A stretch of DNA of 64,000 nucleotides from positions 434,001 through 498,000 of the forward strand of contig NZ_LN852696.1 of NCBI RefSeq assembly GCF_001244545.1, given 5' to 3'. The DNA is from Candidatus Stoquefichus sp. SB1. Lineage in GTDB: Bacteria > Bacillota_I > Bacilli_A > Erysipelotrichales > Coprobacillaceae. Below the pieces are notes generated by a model. It was not told the origin of the DNA. It saw only the letters and a program-made list of their open reading frames with translations, and did not search any database. Of the stretch, positions 34,461 to 43,279 are shown in pieces. Made by a program: the position numbers and the translations under genes. How positions within the stretch are numbered: position 1 is the first letter of the stretch; each line of letters opens with the position of its first letter.

Positions 34461-34692
34461 TTCACAAGAGAATATCAGATTCCTCTCTATCCTAATGTGA
34501 TGCAGAAGGTTCTTCTAAAAAAACGTTTGGCTGTACACGTCTTGTTTGTAATCACTTTTTTGTGATTCAAAAAGAAAACCTGATGAATCAGGAACGCATC
34601 TATACAAAAACACAGGTATCTCATATGCTTACATTTATGAAAAAGGATATTCCTTGAGGAAGTGGATGCGATCATTATGTTAATTATTTATA
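34461..34692 (+). pseudogene. Decayed N-terminal fragment of a TnpB (IS605 OrfB-type) protein
   Basis: One frame reads YQIPLYPNVMQKVLLKKTFG then CTRLVCNHFFVIQKENLMNQ and KTQVSHMLTFMKKDIP before a TGA near 34654. The next frame continues LEEVDAIIMLIIYRK. The order (R/I-YPN-x-Q, KTFGC-R-V-NH, then L-x-x-MKK-x-x-P[W]L-x-x-VD) is the N-terminal signature of IS200/IS605 TnpB. The catalytic RuvC part and any TnpA or element ends are absent, so this is a relic. From 34290 to 34460 I see nothing else that I can name. Confidence 0.7.
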
Positions 34693-34693
34693 G

Positions 34694-34771
34694 AAAAAAC
34701 AGACATAATAAAATGCACCTCCATAATTTGTTTGTCCAAATTATGGGATGCACTTCAAATATGTCTGTTTT
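34694..34771 (-). terminator. Long hairpin terminator of the PcsB-like gene
   Basis: On the minus strand AAAACAGACATA pairs with TATGTCTGTTTT. Inside lie TGCA/TGCA and ATAATTTG/CAAATTAT pairings, and six T follow. The roughly 75-nt structure is longer than the other terminators in the window and abuts the tnpB relic, so it may include a leftover element end. Confidence 0.7.
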
Positions 34772-36134
34772 AATATAAGCGACGGCAAGTATACCATTCC
34801 TTTTGCCAATAATTTGTATTTAAATTAGCTACCTGCACAGGTTGACCAGTTGTTGGAGCATGAACCATTTTATTTCCACCTATATAGATACCAACATGGT
34901 GAACACCACTAGATGAACCATTACTACTAAAAAGAATAATATCTCCAGCTTGTAATTGGCTTTTTGATACACTTTTACCAGCACTGATTAATGAACCTGT
35001 ATAGTGAATTCTTCCTAAATCAACACCACATTGATAATGTGCCCAGTTGACTAAACCAGAACAATCAAATTGTGTCCAATTTGGATCTTTTATACTACTC
35101 CATGAATGGGCACCACCCCAAACATACATATAACCTTGACGTGTTAATGCTTTATTAGCAATTTTTAATCCTAATTCTTCATTTGATGTTAAATCATTTG
35201 TATTATCATTTGAACTTGAGTTAGATTGATTTGTATTGTCTTCATTAGGTTTGGTTGTTTGACTATTACCTGAAGTATTGTTGTTTGAGTTAGAATTGTT
35301 ATTGTTTGTATTTGGTTTTGGCTTTGGTTTTTTATCAGTAGTAGCTTGAGTGACATTGGAAACTTTTGATTCATTTGAAGCCTTTTGTAAAGCTGCTAAA
35401 TTGGCTTGAATCTTTTCCATTGATTCTTGGTTTTTAGAAACTTCAGAAGAATTATTAGCAATTGTTTTATTTTGTTCTAATAATTTTGCCTGATATGTTT
35501 TTTGCAGGCTCGCTTGCTTTGATTTATCTTCTTCTAATGATGTTTTGAGAATTTTAAGTGTTGATTCTTGTTTTTGAACTTCTTTCATAGTGTCATTTAA
35601 TTGTTCAATTAATTCGTTATCATAATTCGTTATTTCTCTAAAATTAATAATACGACTAAAGAAATCACTAAAACTATTTGCACCAAAAATATATGAAGTT
35701 AAAATATTTGAATTCATTGTTGTTTGCATACTATACAAACGTTCTTCTAATTGTGTACTTTTATTAGAAATCTGTGTTTCTAACTGACCAATACTTTTTT
35801 GAATATATGTTAATTCACTTTGAGCAGAAGATATTTTGGTATCAATTGCTGTAATTTGTTGAGCAATATTTTCAATTGAATCTTTTGTTTCTTCAGCATC
35901 TTTTTTAGTGTTTTTTGCTTCAGTAGTTAATTTTTTATTCTTATTATTAAGATATGTATTAAATTCTTTACATGTTTTTTGCTGACTTGATGTTAATTTT
36001 GGTGAAGAACATAATTGAATGTATTTATTTTCTTGACCATCGAAATCAACAGCATTAACTGTTGTTAAAGAGGCAGCAAGACCTACACTAAGACATACTG
36101 TCATGAGACTTAAGAGTATTGTTTTTTTAGACAA
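34770..36134 (-). CDS. Secreted PcsB-like peptidoglycan hydrolase (coiled coil plus NlpC/P60)
   Basis: A 454-residue exported protein. A signal peptide at 1-28 (KKTILLSLMTVCLSVGLAAS) precedes a long coiled coil (about 45-255) and an Asn/Ser-rich linker. The C-terminal NlpC/P60 domain (about 325-454) has catalytic Cys358 (FDCSGLVNWA) and His413 (VHHVGIYIG), followed by KMVHAPTTG. This is the layout of PcsB/CwlO-type DL-endopeptidases, which are activated by FtsEX at the division or growth site. The start is taken as TTG at 36134 because AAGGAGGGATGTCACC lies right before it, and the upstream ATG (36173) falls in the -10 box. The A/T-rich terminator follows directly. Confidence 0.87.
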   Translation of the reverse strand: MSKKTILLSLMTVCLSVGLAASLTTVNAVDFDGQENKYIQLCSSPKLTSSQQKTCKEFNTYLNNKNKKLTTEAKNTKKDAEETKDSIENIAQQITAIDTKISSAQSELTYIQKSIGQLETQISNKSTQLEERLYSMQTTMNSNILTSYIFGANSFSDFFSRIINFREITNYDNELIEQLNDTMKEVQKQESTLKILKTSLEEDKSKQASLQKTYQAKLLEQNKTIANNSSEVSKNQESMEKIQANLAALQKASNESKVSNVTQATTDKKPKPKPNTNNNNSNSNNNTSGNSQTTKPNEDNTNQSNSSSNDNTNDLTSNEELGLKIANKALTRQGYMYVWGGAHSWSSIKDPNWTQFDCSGLVNWAHYQCGVDLGRIHYTGSLISAGKSVSKSQLQAGDIILFSSNGSSSGVHHVGIYIGGNKMVHAPTTGQPVQVANLNTNYWQKEWYTCRRLY

Positions 36135-36171
36135 GGTGACATCCCTCCTTAAATATGAGTCTACACCTTTC

Positions 36172-36199
36172 ATTGTAGTATATTTTCAAAAAGTGTCAA
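36172..36199 (-). promoter_or_regulatory. Promoter of the PcsB-like gene
   Basis: On the minus strand TTGACA (36199-36194), a 16-bp spacer and TACAAT (36177-36172). The -10 covers the upstream ATG, which argues for the TTG start 39 bp further on. Confidence 0.75.
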
Positions 36200-36239
36200 A
36201 TAAAATATACTTTTTTTGAAATATAGTATCGGATTTTTA

Positions 36240-36278
36240 GAAAAAAAGCTCATTAAGAACTTTTTTCTTTATGAGCTT
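36240..36278 (-). terminator. Terminator of the EF-G-like gene
   Basis: On the minus strand AAGCTCAT pairs with ATGAGCTT followed by T5; the stem includes the last codons of the gene. Confidence 0.75.
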
Positions 36279-38322
36279 CAATAACTTTTTTCATCACTAA
36301 TTCACTAGCAAATTCATAACCTAAGAATGCCATATCAAAGAATCCCTGACCCTGAGTCATTGCTCTTAAATCAACTGCATAATTCATGACTTCTGATTGA
36401 GGAGCCTCCGCTGTAATCTTTATCATACCATCTTCTAAAATATCACTACCTATGACACGGGCACGTTTTTTATTAAAATGACCCATAATATCACCAGTAT
36501 ATTCTTCATCAATATAAACATGTAATGTTACAAATGGTTCTAGTAAAACTGGTTTTGCTTTAGGAATTGCTTCTTTAAAACACATTATTGTCGCAGTCTT
36601 AAAAGCCATTTCAGAAGAATCTACACTATGATAAGAACCATCAATTAATGTTGCTTTAATACCTAAGGTTGGATAACCGGCTAAAACACCTGTTTTGGTT
36701 GCTTCAATTAAGCCTTTTTCAACAGCTGGGAAATAGGCTCTAGGCACAGCTCCACCAAATATTTTCTCTTCAAAAACAAAAGGAACACTATAATCATTTA
36801 ATGGTTCAAAAGTCATTTCAACATCTCCATATTGACCATGACCACCAGATTGTTTTTTGTATTTATAACGATGTGTAATTTGACCACGAATTGTTTCACG
36901 ATAAGGAATAATAATATCTTCTAAAGTGACATCGATTTTAAATCTTTCTTTTAACTTAGCAACAACAGTTTCAATATGAATATCACCAATACCATATAAA
37001 CATTGTTGTTTTGTTTCAGGATTATTTTCAAAAATTAAAGTTTGATCTTCTTCTAATAATTTATGAATTGCATTTGCAATTTTTTCTTCATTAGCTTTAC
37101 CAACTGGTTTAATTGCCTTACCAAAATAAGGATGAGAAAAAACAATTGGATCATAAAGGATACGATAATCTAAAGTACATAATGTATCATTTGTCTGGCT
37201 ATGAGATAATTTAGATAAAGCACCAATATCTCCAGCGTTTAATACATCTGTTTCAATAAGATCTTTCCCTTTCATGATATAAAGCTTATTGACTTTTTCA
37301 ACTTCTTTTTTACGAACATTATATAAAGACATACCTGTTTGAATTGTTCCCGTACAGACTTTAAATAAAGAAATTCTACCTACAAATGGATCAGCAATAG
37401 TTTTGAATATAAATAATGAAGCAGGTAATGATTCATCAAAACCAATAAGATCTTCTTCATTTGTTTCTTCATTTTTGACAACCATTGAATTAATCATATC
37501 ACCAGCAGCACTAAAGAAAGCAACCATTGAATTTAAAACAATTTGAATTCCTATTTGATTTGTCCCACATAAAACAGGAATCAGAGTATGATTCATAACA
37601 CCTTGACGAAGAGCCCATGATATTTCTTCTTTTGTAAATGGTTCCTCATTAATATATTTTTCTAAAAGTTCATCATTTGTATTTGCAACTGCTTCATCAA
37701 TCATATTCTTGATTGGTGTGATTTGATCCCACATATCATCTGGAATTGGACATGGATGTGTTTGTTCACCTTCAAAATAGCGTCCTTCCATTTTAGCAAC
37801 ATTGACATAACCCACCATTCGATTTCCTTCCATGATTGGAACCTGAATAGGAGCAATAGCTTTTCCATATGTCAATTTGAGTTCTTCTAACTTTTCCTGA
37901 TAAGCAGCATTTGGATAATCTAAACCACTTATATAAATGATTTTTGCTTTATCATGTGCTTGATGCATGGCTTGTTTTGTTCCAACACTAATACCTTCTG
38001 TAGCTGGAACAACGATTAAGGCACTTTCACAGACTTTTAAGGCTGCTTCAACTTCACCAACAAAATCAAAAGAACCTGGAGTATCAAGAATATTAATTTT
38101 GCAATCATTCCATTCTAATGGAATAATAGATAGTCCAATTGAGGTTTGTCTTTTGATTTCTTCAGGAGAATAATCGCTTAATGTGTTACCATCCTGTACT
38201 GTTCCAATCCGATTTGTCATACCAGCTCGATAGGCCATAGCTTCTATCACGCTGGTTTTACCACTCCCTGAGTGACCTAACACAATCACGTTTCCAATTT
38301 CGTTTGAGTGATAAGTTCTCAT
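36253..38322 (-). CDS. EF-G-like translational GTPase (EF-G2 type)
   Basis: A 689-residue five-domain EF-G paralogue. G1 is VLGHSGSGKTSVIEAM, G2 lies in KRQTSIGLSI, and G3 is DTPGSFDFVGEV. Domain IV has SGGHGQYGDVEMTF and the C-terminal domain GQGFFDMAFLGYEF. Two features differ from canonical EF-G: the G3 His (D-x-P-G-H-x-D-F) is Ser, and the G4 N-K-x-D appears as ISGLD. Similar His-less proteins form the EF-G2/EF-G-like group, which can bind GTP and ribosomes but often hydrolyse GTP poorly; the role is unsettled. It is not the main EF-G, which normally sits with rpsL-rpsG-tuf. Confidence 0.85.
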   Translation of the reverse strand: MRTYHSNEIGNVIVLGHSGSGKTSVIEAMAYRAGMTNRIGTVQDGNTLSDYSPEEIKRQTSIGLSIIPLEWNDCKINILDTPGSFDFVGEVEAALKVCESALIVVPATEGISVGTKQAMHQAHDKAKIIYISGLDYPNAAYQEKLEELKLTYGKAIAPIQVPIMEGNRMVGYVNVAKMEGRYFEGEQTHPCPIPDDMWDQITPIKNMIDEAVANTNDELLEKYINEEPFTKEEISWALRQGVMNHTLIPVLCGTNQIGIQIVLNSMVAFFSAAGDMINSMVVKNEETNEEDLIGFDESLPASLFIFKTIADPFVGRISLFKVCTGTIQTGMSLYNVRKKEVEKVNKLYIMKGKDLIETDVLNAGDIGALSKLSHSQTNDTLCTLDYRILYDPIVFSHPYFGKAIKPVGKANEEKIANAIHKLLEEDQTLIFENNPETKQQCLYGIGDIHIETVVAKLKERFKIDVTLEDIIIPYRETIRGQITHRYKYKKQSGGHGQYGDVEMTFEPLNDYSVPFVFEEKIFGGAVPRAYFPAVEKGLIEATKTGVLAGYPTLGIKATLIDGSYHSVDSSEMAFKTATIMCFKEAIPKAKPVLLEPFVTLHVYIDEEYTGDIMGHFNKKRARVIGSDILEDGMIKITAEAPQSEVMNYAVDLRAMTQGQGFFDMAFLGYEFASELVMKKVIEAHKEKSS

Positions 38323-38380
38323 AATATCACGCTCCTTTTTTAAGTTTTCTTTCTTTTATTTTAACACACTTTATTTTTGA

Positions 38381-38394
38381 TGAAAACGGTTACA
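38381..38394. promoter_or_regulatory. Predicted CcpA cre site in a divergent promoter region
   Basis: TGAAAACGGTTACA matches the cre consensus TGWAANCGNTNWCA at every position. A TATAAT follows at 38396-38401. It lies 58 bp upstream of the EF-G-like gene and 61 bp upstream of the small membrane protein operon, so either or both could be under carbon catabolite control. Confidence 0.65.
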
Positions 38395-38455
38395 GTATAA
38401 TTATAGTGAAATTTATTTGAAAAAATGATATGATATTTACACAGGAGGGCAAAAT

Positions 38456-38746
38456 ATGGAAGTTGGATTAATTATTATATTATTTTTATCGAATGCTTTA
38501 GCATTAGATTGCCTTTATAACCATAGAATAAAGACAACAGGTGCATTGATTATCCTGAATTTGTGCTTAACTGTAGCATTAGCTTATCAGTTTAAACAAA
38601 TGGAAAAGATATTCTATTTATTATTAGGGTGTGCAGGATTAGTTGCTTTGTTTTTTGGGGTTAAATTATATTTGAAAAAGAAAAAAGAAGCACCAATTAT
38701 TATTGATGCGGCTGATCGTATTATTGAAGAAAAAGAGGATAAATAA
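38456..38746 (+). CDS. Small membrane protein of unknown function
   Basis: A 96-residue protein with three hydrophobic segments (about 3-18, 28-46 and 50-72) followed by a charged tail (KKKKEAPIIIDAADRIIEEK). I do not recognise the family. AGGAGGGCAAAAT precedes the ATG, so it is translated. It opens a tight operon with the cyclophilin (TAATG overlap), the glutaredoxin-like gene and galE. Confidence 0.7.
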   Translation: MEVGLIIILFLSNALALDCLYNHRIKTTGALIILNLCLTVALAYQFKQMEKIFYLLLGCAGLVALFFGVKLYLKKKKEAPIIIDAADRIIEEKEDK

Positions 38747-39228
38747 TGAAAACAGTGAAATTTGAAATTGAAATGGAAAATGGAAAAGTGATGTCAGGAG
38801 AGTTATATCCTGAAATTGCTCCAATAACAGTGAAAAACTTTATAAGTTTAATTGAACAAAACTTTTATGATGGATTGATTTTTCATAGAGTTATTCCTGG
38901 CTTTATGATTCAAGGTGGTGGATTTGATGTTAAAATGAATCATAAAGAATGTTCATCAATTAAAGGTGAATTTAGTAGCAATGGCATTCAAAATGATTTA
39001 TTACACACACGTGGTGTTTTATCAATGGCACGTACAATGGTCAAGGATTCAGCAAGTTCACAATTCTTTATTATGCATAAAGATGCTCCTCATTTAGATG
39101 GAGAATATGCAGCATTTGGAAAAATTACAGATGGTTTAGATATCGTAGATGAAATTGCCAATGCAGCAACCAATCGACAAGATTGCCCATTGACACCAAT
39201 CGTGATGAAAACAATGAGGTTGATATAA
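38746..39228 (+). CDS. Cyclophilin-type peptidyl-prolyl cis-trans isomerase
   Basis: A 160-residue cytoplasmic cyclophilin that speeds proline isomerisation. GLIFHRVIPGFMIQGG holds the catalytic Arg, and SSQFFIMHKDAPHLDGEYAA and FGKI are standard. No signal peptide is present. It overlaps the preceding gene by 1 bp and is followed after 1 bp by the glutaredoxin-like gene. Confidence 0.93.
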   Translation: MKTVKFEIEMENGKVMSGELYPEIAPITVKNFISLIEQNFYDGLIFHRVIPGFMIQGGGFDVKMNHKECSSIKGEFSSNGIQNDLLHTRGVLSMARTMVKDSASSQFFIMHKDAPHLDGEYAAFGKITDGLDIVDEIANAATNRQDCPLTPIVMKTMRLI

Positions 39229-39229
39229 A

Positions 39230-39493
39230 ATGAAACTCTTTTATTTAGAAAATTGTCCACATTGCAAAAGAGCAAGAGCATGGATGGAAGAACTTTATCA
39301 GGAAAATTCAGCATATCGTCAAATTCCTATAGAAATGATTGAAGAAAGTCAGCAAGCTGAGTTGGCTGATTCATACGATTATTATTATGTCCCATGTTTT
39401 TTTGATGGTGATCAAAAACTTCATGAGGGTGTTGCTAGTAAGGAAATTATTCGCAGTCTATTTGATAATTATTTAAGGGGGAATTCAAAATGA
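39230..39493 (+). CDS. Glutaredoxin-like thioredoxin-fold protein
   Basis: An 87-residue thioredoxin-fold protein with the redox motif CPHC (MKLFYLENCPHCKRARAWM) and a cis-Pro in YYVPCFF, the glutaredoxin layout. It probably reduces disulfides or mixed disulfides in the cytoplasm. The start lies 1 bp after the cyclophilin stop, and its stop overlaps galE by 4 bp (ATGA). Confidence 0.85.
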   Translation: MKLFYLENCPHCKRARAWMEELYQENSAYRQIPIEMIEESQQAELADSYDYYYVPCFFDGDQKLHEGVASKEIIRSLFDNYLRGNSK

Positions 39494-40488
39494 GAATTTT
39501 AGTCGCAGGTGGAGCAGGTTATATTGGTAGTCATATTTGTGTAGAATTATTAGAAGCTGGACATGAAGTTGTAGTGATTGATGATTTTTCTAATTCACGT
39601 CCAGAAGTGCTTGATTATATTAAGGAGATTACAGGGAAAAGTGTTAAATTCTATGAATTTAATATTTTAGATGAAAAAAAGACAGAAACTGTTTTTCAGG
39701 AAAATCAGTTAGATGCAATTATTCATTGTGCAGCTTTTAAAGCAGTTGGTGAATCTGTTGTTAAACCTATTGAATATTATACAAATAACTTAACAACAAC
39801 ACTAATTATGACAAAAATGATGAGAGAATATCATGTCAATAGTATTGTCTTTAGCTCAAGTGCTACTGTTTATGGTGATCCTAAGGTTGTTCCATTGACA
39901 GAAGATTGTCCATTAGGTGAAACAACAAATCCTTATGGAACAAGTAAAGCAATGATGGAAAGAATTTTAACAGATGTACAACATGCATATCCTGAAATGT
40001 CAGTTACATTGTTACGTTATTTTAATCCAATTGGAGCACATGCTTCTGGACTGATAGGTGAAAATCCAAAAGGAATTCCTAATAACTTAATGCCATATAT
40101 TATGAAAGTAGCAACTGGAGAATTACCTTGCTTAGGTGTTTTCGGTGACGATTATGATACACCAGATGGAACTGGAGTAAGAGATTATATTCATGTTGTT
40201 GATTTAGCAAAAGGACATGTTTTAGCTATTGAAAAATATAAGGAACCAGGTGTGCATATTTGTAATTTAGGAACTGGAACAGGATATAGTGTTTTAGACA
40301 TTGTTCATGCTTTTGAAAGAGTTAACCATATTAAAGTTCCTTATGAAATTAAGGAAAGACGTCCAGGTGATATTGCAACTTGTTATGCGGATCCAACACG
40401 TGCTAAAAAAGAATTAGGTTGGGTTGCTGAAAAGACTTTAGATGATATGTGTCGTGACACTTGGAACTTTGCTAAAAAACATTCATAG
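39490..40488 (+). CDS. galE: UDP-glucose 4-epimerase
   Basis: A 332-residue extended short-chain dehydrogenase/reductase that interconverts UDP-glucose and UDP-galactose. The NAD loop is GGAGYIGSHICVELL (residues 6-20), the catalytic pair is Tyr and Lys in NPYGTSKAMME, with SSSATVYGD and RYFNPIGAHASG as further signatures. It supplies UDP-galactose for surface glycans and allows galactose use; no other Leloir genes are nearby. It is the last gene of the 38456 operon. Confidence 0.95.
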   Translation: MRILVAGGAGYIGSHICVELLEAGHEVVVIDDFSNSRPEVLDYIKEITGKSVKFYEFNILDEKKTETVFQENQLDAIIHCAAFKAVGESVVKPIEYYTNNLTTTLIMTKMMREYHVNSIVFSSSATVYGDPKVVPLTEDCPLGETTNPYGTSKAMMERILTDVQHAYPEMSVTLLRYFNPIGAHASGLIGENPKGIPNNLMPYIMKVATGELPCLGVFGDDYDTPDGTGVRDYIHVVDLAKGHVLAIEKYKEPGVHICNLGTGTGYSVLDIVHAFERVNHIKVPYEIKERRPGDIATCYADPTRAKKELGWVAEKTLDDMCRDTWNFAKKHS

Positions 40489-40495
40489 AAATGAG

Positions 40496-40526
40496 AAGTC
40501 ATGGAGTTTTATTCATGGCTTTTTCT
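40496..40526 (+). terminator. Terminator after galE
   Basis: AAGTCATG (40496-40503) pairs with CATGGCTT (40514-40521), one G-U, then TTTTCTTT. Confidence 0.7.
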
Positions 40527-40567
40527 TTACTGTTTGTGATAAAATAAGGGAAAGAGGAGATGATTCG

Positions 40568-40840
40568 ATGATAAGAAAACATTATATTTTTCATGGACGT
40601 GTTCAAGGCGTTGGGTTTCGTTATACAGTCTATCAAAAAGCAGTTCAATTAGGATTGACAGGATGGGTAAAAAATCTGAATGATGGAAATGTTGAGGCTT
40701 GTTTACAAGGTGAAAAAGAATGCATTGATCATTTGATTGATAGTTTACATAATCAGCGTTTTATTCATGTTGAATATATGGATGTTGAAGAAAAGGAAGT
40801 CTTAAATAGTGAACATTCTTTTGATATTAAGTATTATTAA
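40568..40840 (+). CDS. Acylphosphatase
   Basis: A 90-residue acylphosphatase that hydrolyses carboxyl-phosphate bonds such as acetyl phosphate. The signature GRVQGVGFRYTVYQKA contains the phosphate-binding loop and catalytic Arg18, and GWVKNLNDGNVEA contains catalytic Asn36. The ATG at 40568 follows AAAGAGGAGATGATTCG; longer upstream readings overlap the galE terminator. Confidence 0.94.
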   Translation: MIRKHYIFHGRVQGVGFRYTVYQKAVQLGLTGWVKNLNDGNVEACLQGEKECIDHLIDSLHNQRFIHVEYMDVEEKEVLNSEHSFDIKYY

Positions 40841-40901
40841 AAAAAGACAAGTTCTATTTGGTACATGGTAATTGATTGGGAATAAAAAATTTTTTAACTA
40901 G

Positions 40902-40930
40902 AAAAGTATTGATATATTCAATGCTTTTTA
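40902..40930 (+). terminator. Terminator after the acylphosphatase gene
   Basis: AAAAGTATTGA (40902-40912) pairs with TCAATGCTTTT (40918-40928), one G-U pair, then TT. Confidence 0.7.
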
Positions 40931-40961
40931 ATTTTCTTTGCCAAAAGTAAAAAAATTAAGG

Positions 40962-40990
40962 ATGACCTATGAATCATATTGCTTTATAAT
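40962..40990 (+). promoter_or_regulatory. Promoter of nrdDG
   Basis: ATGACC (40962-40967), a 17-bp spacer and TATAAT (40985-40990), about 105 bp before nrdD. The leader contains an AACATA-GAAA-TATGTT inverted repeat (about 41032-41047) that does not match an NrdR box. Confidence 0.6.
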
Positions 40991-41096
40991 AGAGAAAGCG
41001 TGTGATATGATGGCATAGCCAAATCATTCATAACATAGAAATATGTTTATATAAAAAATTGCTGTCAATTTTTGAATGTGAACGGGAGGAAAAGAC

Positions 41097-43277
41097 ATGA
41101 AAATTATTAAACGTAATGGGGCAGAAGTTAAATTTGATGAATTGAAGATTACAGCTGCTATTGAAAAGGCTAACAATGAAGCTGTTGAAACAGAAAGATT
41201 ATCAACTGAGGATATTGATAATATTACCAACAATGTTAAATATCAATGTGAAAAAATGAAACGTGCTTTAAGTGTGGAAGAAATTCAGAATTTAGTTGAA
41301 AATGAAATTATGAAGTTAAATGCTTTTGCAGTTGCAAGAAAGTATATTACATATCGTTATAAAAGAGCATTAGTTCGTAAAGCAAATACAACAGATGAAC
41401 AAATCTTAAGTTTGATTGAATGCGATAATGAAGAAGTGAAGCAAGAAAATTCTAATAAAAATCCAACTGTGAATAGTGTTCAAAGAGATTATATGGCTGG
41501 AGAAGTGAGTAAAGATATTACGAAACGTTTATTATTGCCTGAACATATTGTGAAAGCTCATGAAGAAGGAATTATTCATTTTCATGATTCAGATTATTTT
41601 GCTCAACATATGCATAATTGCTGTTTAGTTAATTTAGAGGATATGTTACAAAATGGAACTGTTATTAGTGAAACAATGATTGAAAGACCTAAGAGTTTTT
41701 CAACTGCATGTAATATTGCAACACAAATTATTGCACAAGTGGCAAGTTCTCAATATGGTGGGCAAAGTATTAGTTTGTCTCATTTGGCACCTTTTGTTGA
41801 TGTAAGTCGCCAAAAATTTAGAAAAGAAGTTCGTGAAGAGTTTGCTGAAGAAGAGATTGAAGTTACTGAAAAGCAAATTGAAGAGCTTGCTGAAAAGCGT
41901 GTTCGTAATGAAATTAAACGTGGTGTGCAAATGATTCAGTATCAGGTCATTACGTTGATGACAACCAATGGACAAGCACCTTTTGTGACTGTTTTTATGT
42001 ATTTGAATGAAGTTGAAGAAGGACAGTTAAGAGATGATTTGGCAATGATTATTGAAGAAACATTGAATCAAAGAATTCTTGGTGTTAAAAATGAGCAAGG
42101 GATTTATGTTACACCTGCTTTCCCTAAATTAATATATGTTTTAGAAGAAAATAATATTCATGAAGATAGTGAATATTGGTATTTAACAAAGTTAGCTGCA
42201 AGATGTACAGCAAAACGTATGGTTCCTGATTATATTTCTGAAAAGAAAATGTTAGAATTAAAAGTTGATACAAATGGTGAAGGACATTGTTATACATGTA
42301 TGGGATGTCGTAGTTTCTTAACACCATATGTTGATCCTAAGACACAACGTGCTAAATATTATGGTCGTTTCAATCAAGGTGTTGTGACTATTAATTTAGT
42401 TGATGTTGCTTGTTCTTCTAAAGGGGATATGAAGGCTTTTTGGCGTATTATGGATGAAAGATTAGACTTATGTAAAGAGGCTTTAATGTGCCGTCATAAC
42501 CGTTTGAAAGGGACACCAAGTGATGTAGCACCGATTTTATGGCAATATGGTGCACTTGCAAGACTTGAAAAAGGTGAAACTTTGGATAAATTATTATATG
42601 GTGGTTATTCAACTATTTCGCTTGGGTATGCTGGGCTTTGTGAATGTGTGAAGTATATGACAGGGAAATCACATACAGATCCAGAAATCACTCCTTTTGC
42701 GTTAGAAATTATGCAACATTTAAATGATAGATGTAACGAATGGAAACAGCAAGAAAATATGGACTTTAGTTTATATGGAACACCTATTGAGTCAACAACT
42801 TATAAATTTGCAAAATGTTTACAAAAACGTTTTGGTAAGATTCCAGGTGTTACTGATAAGAGTTATATTACAAATAGTTATCATGTTAATGTCACTGAAG
42901 AGATTGATGCCTTTACAAAATTAACATTTGAATCACAATTCCAGAAATTATCTCCAGGTGGAGCAATTAGTTATGTAGAAGTACCAAATATGCAAGATAA
43001 TTTAGATGCTGTTTTGGCAGTTATGAAACATATTTATGAAAATATTATGTATGCTGAATTGAACACAAAGAGTGATTATTGTATGGAATGTGGTTATGAT
43101 GGTGAAATTCAGATTAAAGAGGACGATGATGGGAAATTGATTTGGGTATGTCCACATTGTGGCAATACAAATCAAGATAAGATGAGTGTAGCAAGACGTA
43201 CTTGTGGTTATATTGGTACACAATTCTGGAACCAGGGAAGAACACAGGAAATTAAAGAACGTGTTCTCCACTTATAG
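41097..43277 (+). CDS. nrdD: Anaerobic ribonucleoside-triphosphate reductase
   Basis: A 726-residue class III ribonucleotide reductase that makes dNTPs under anoxia using a glycyl radical. An ATP-cone lies at about 1-95 (KIIKRNGAEVKFDELKITAA). The catalytic barrel contains FHDSDYFAQHMHNCCLVNLE and CYTCMGCRSFL. The C-terminus has the zinc pairs CMECG and CPHCG, then the radical site RRTCGYIGTQFWNQGR. The ATG follows GGGAGGAAAAGAC. The activase gene nrdG follows after 2 bp. Confidence 0.96.
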   Translation: MKIIKRNGAEVKFDELKITAAIEKANNEAVETERLSTEDIDNITNNVKYQCEKMKRALSVEEIQNLVENEIMKLNAFAVARKYITYRYKRALVRKANTTDEQILSLIECDNEEVKQENSNKNPTVNSVQRDYMAGEVSKDITKRLLLPEHIVKAHEEGIIHFHDSDYFAQHMHNCCLVNLEDMLQNGTVISETMIERPKSFSTACNIATQIIAQVASSQYGGQSISLSHLAPFVDVSRQKFRKEVREEFAEEEIEVTEKQIEELAEKRVRNEIKRGVQMIQYQVITLMTTNGQAPFVTVFMYLNEVEEGQLRDDLAMIIEETLNQRILGVKNEQGIYVTPAFPKLIYVLEENNIHEDSEYWYLTKLAARCTAKRMVPDYISEKKMLELKVDTNGEGHCYTCMGCRSFLTPYVDPKTQRAKYYGRFNQGVVTINLVDVACSSKGDMKAFWRIMDERLDLCKEALMCRHNRLKGTPSDVAPILWQYGALARLEKGETLDKLLYGGYSTISLGYAGLCECVKYMTGKSHTDPEITPFALEIMQHLNDRCNEWKQQENMDFSLYGTPIESTTYKFAKCLQKRFGKIPGVTDKSYITNSYHVNVTEEIDAFTKLTFESQFQKLSPGGAISYVEVPNMQDNLDAVLAVMKHIYENIMYAELNTKSDYCMECGYDGEIQIKEDDDGKLIWVCPHCGNTNQDKMSVARRTCGYIGTQFWNQGRTQEIKERVLHL

Positions 43278-43279
43278 TT

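Noticed and set aside
34487-34675. Minus-strand 62-codon frame between the DHH gene and the PcsB-like gene
   Set aside because: It has no RBS or recognisable protein; the plus strand at the same place carries the TnpB relic.
41032-41047. AACATA-GAAA-TATGTT repeat before nrdD as an NrdR box
   Set aside because: It does not fit the paired NrdR consensus (ACACWATATATWGTGT) and occurs once only.
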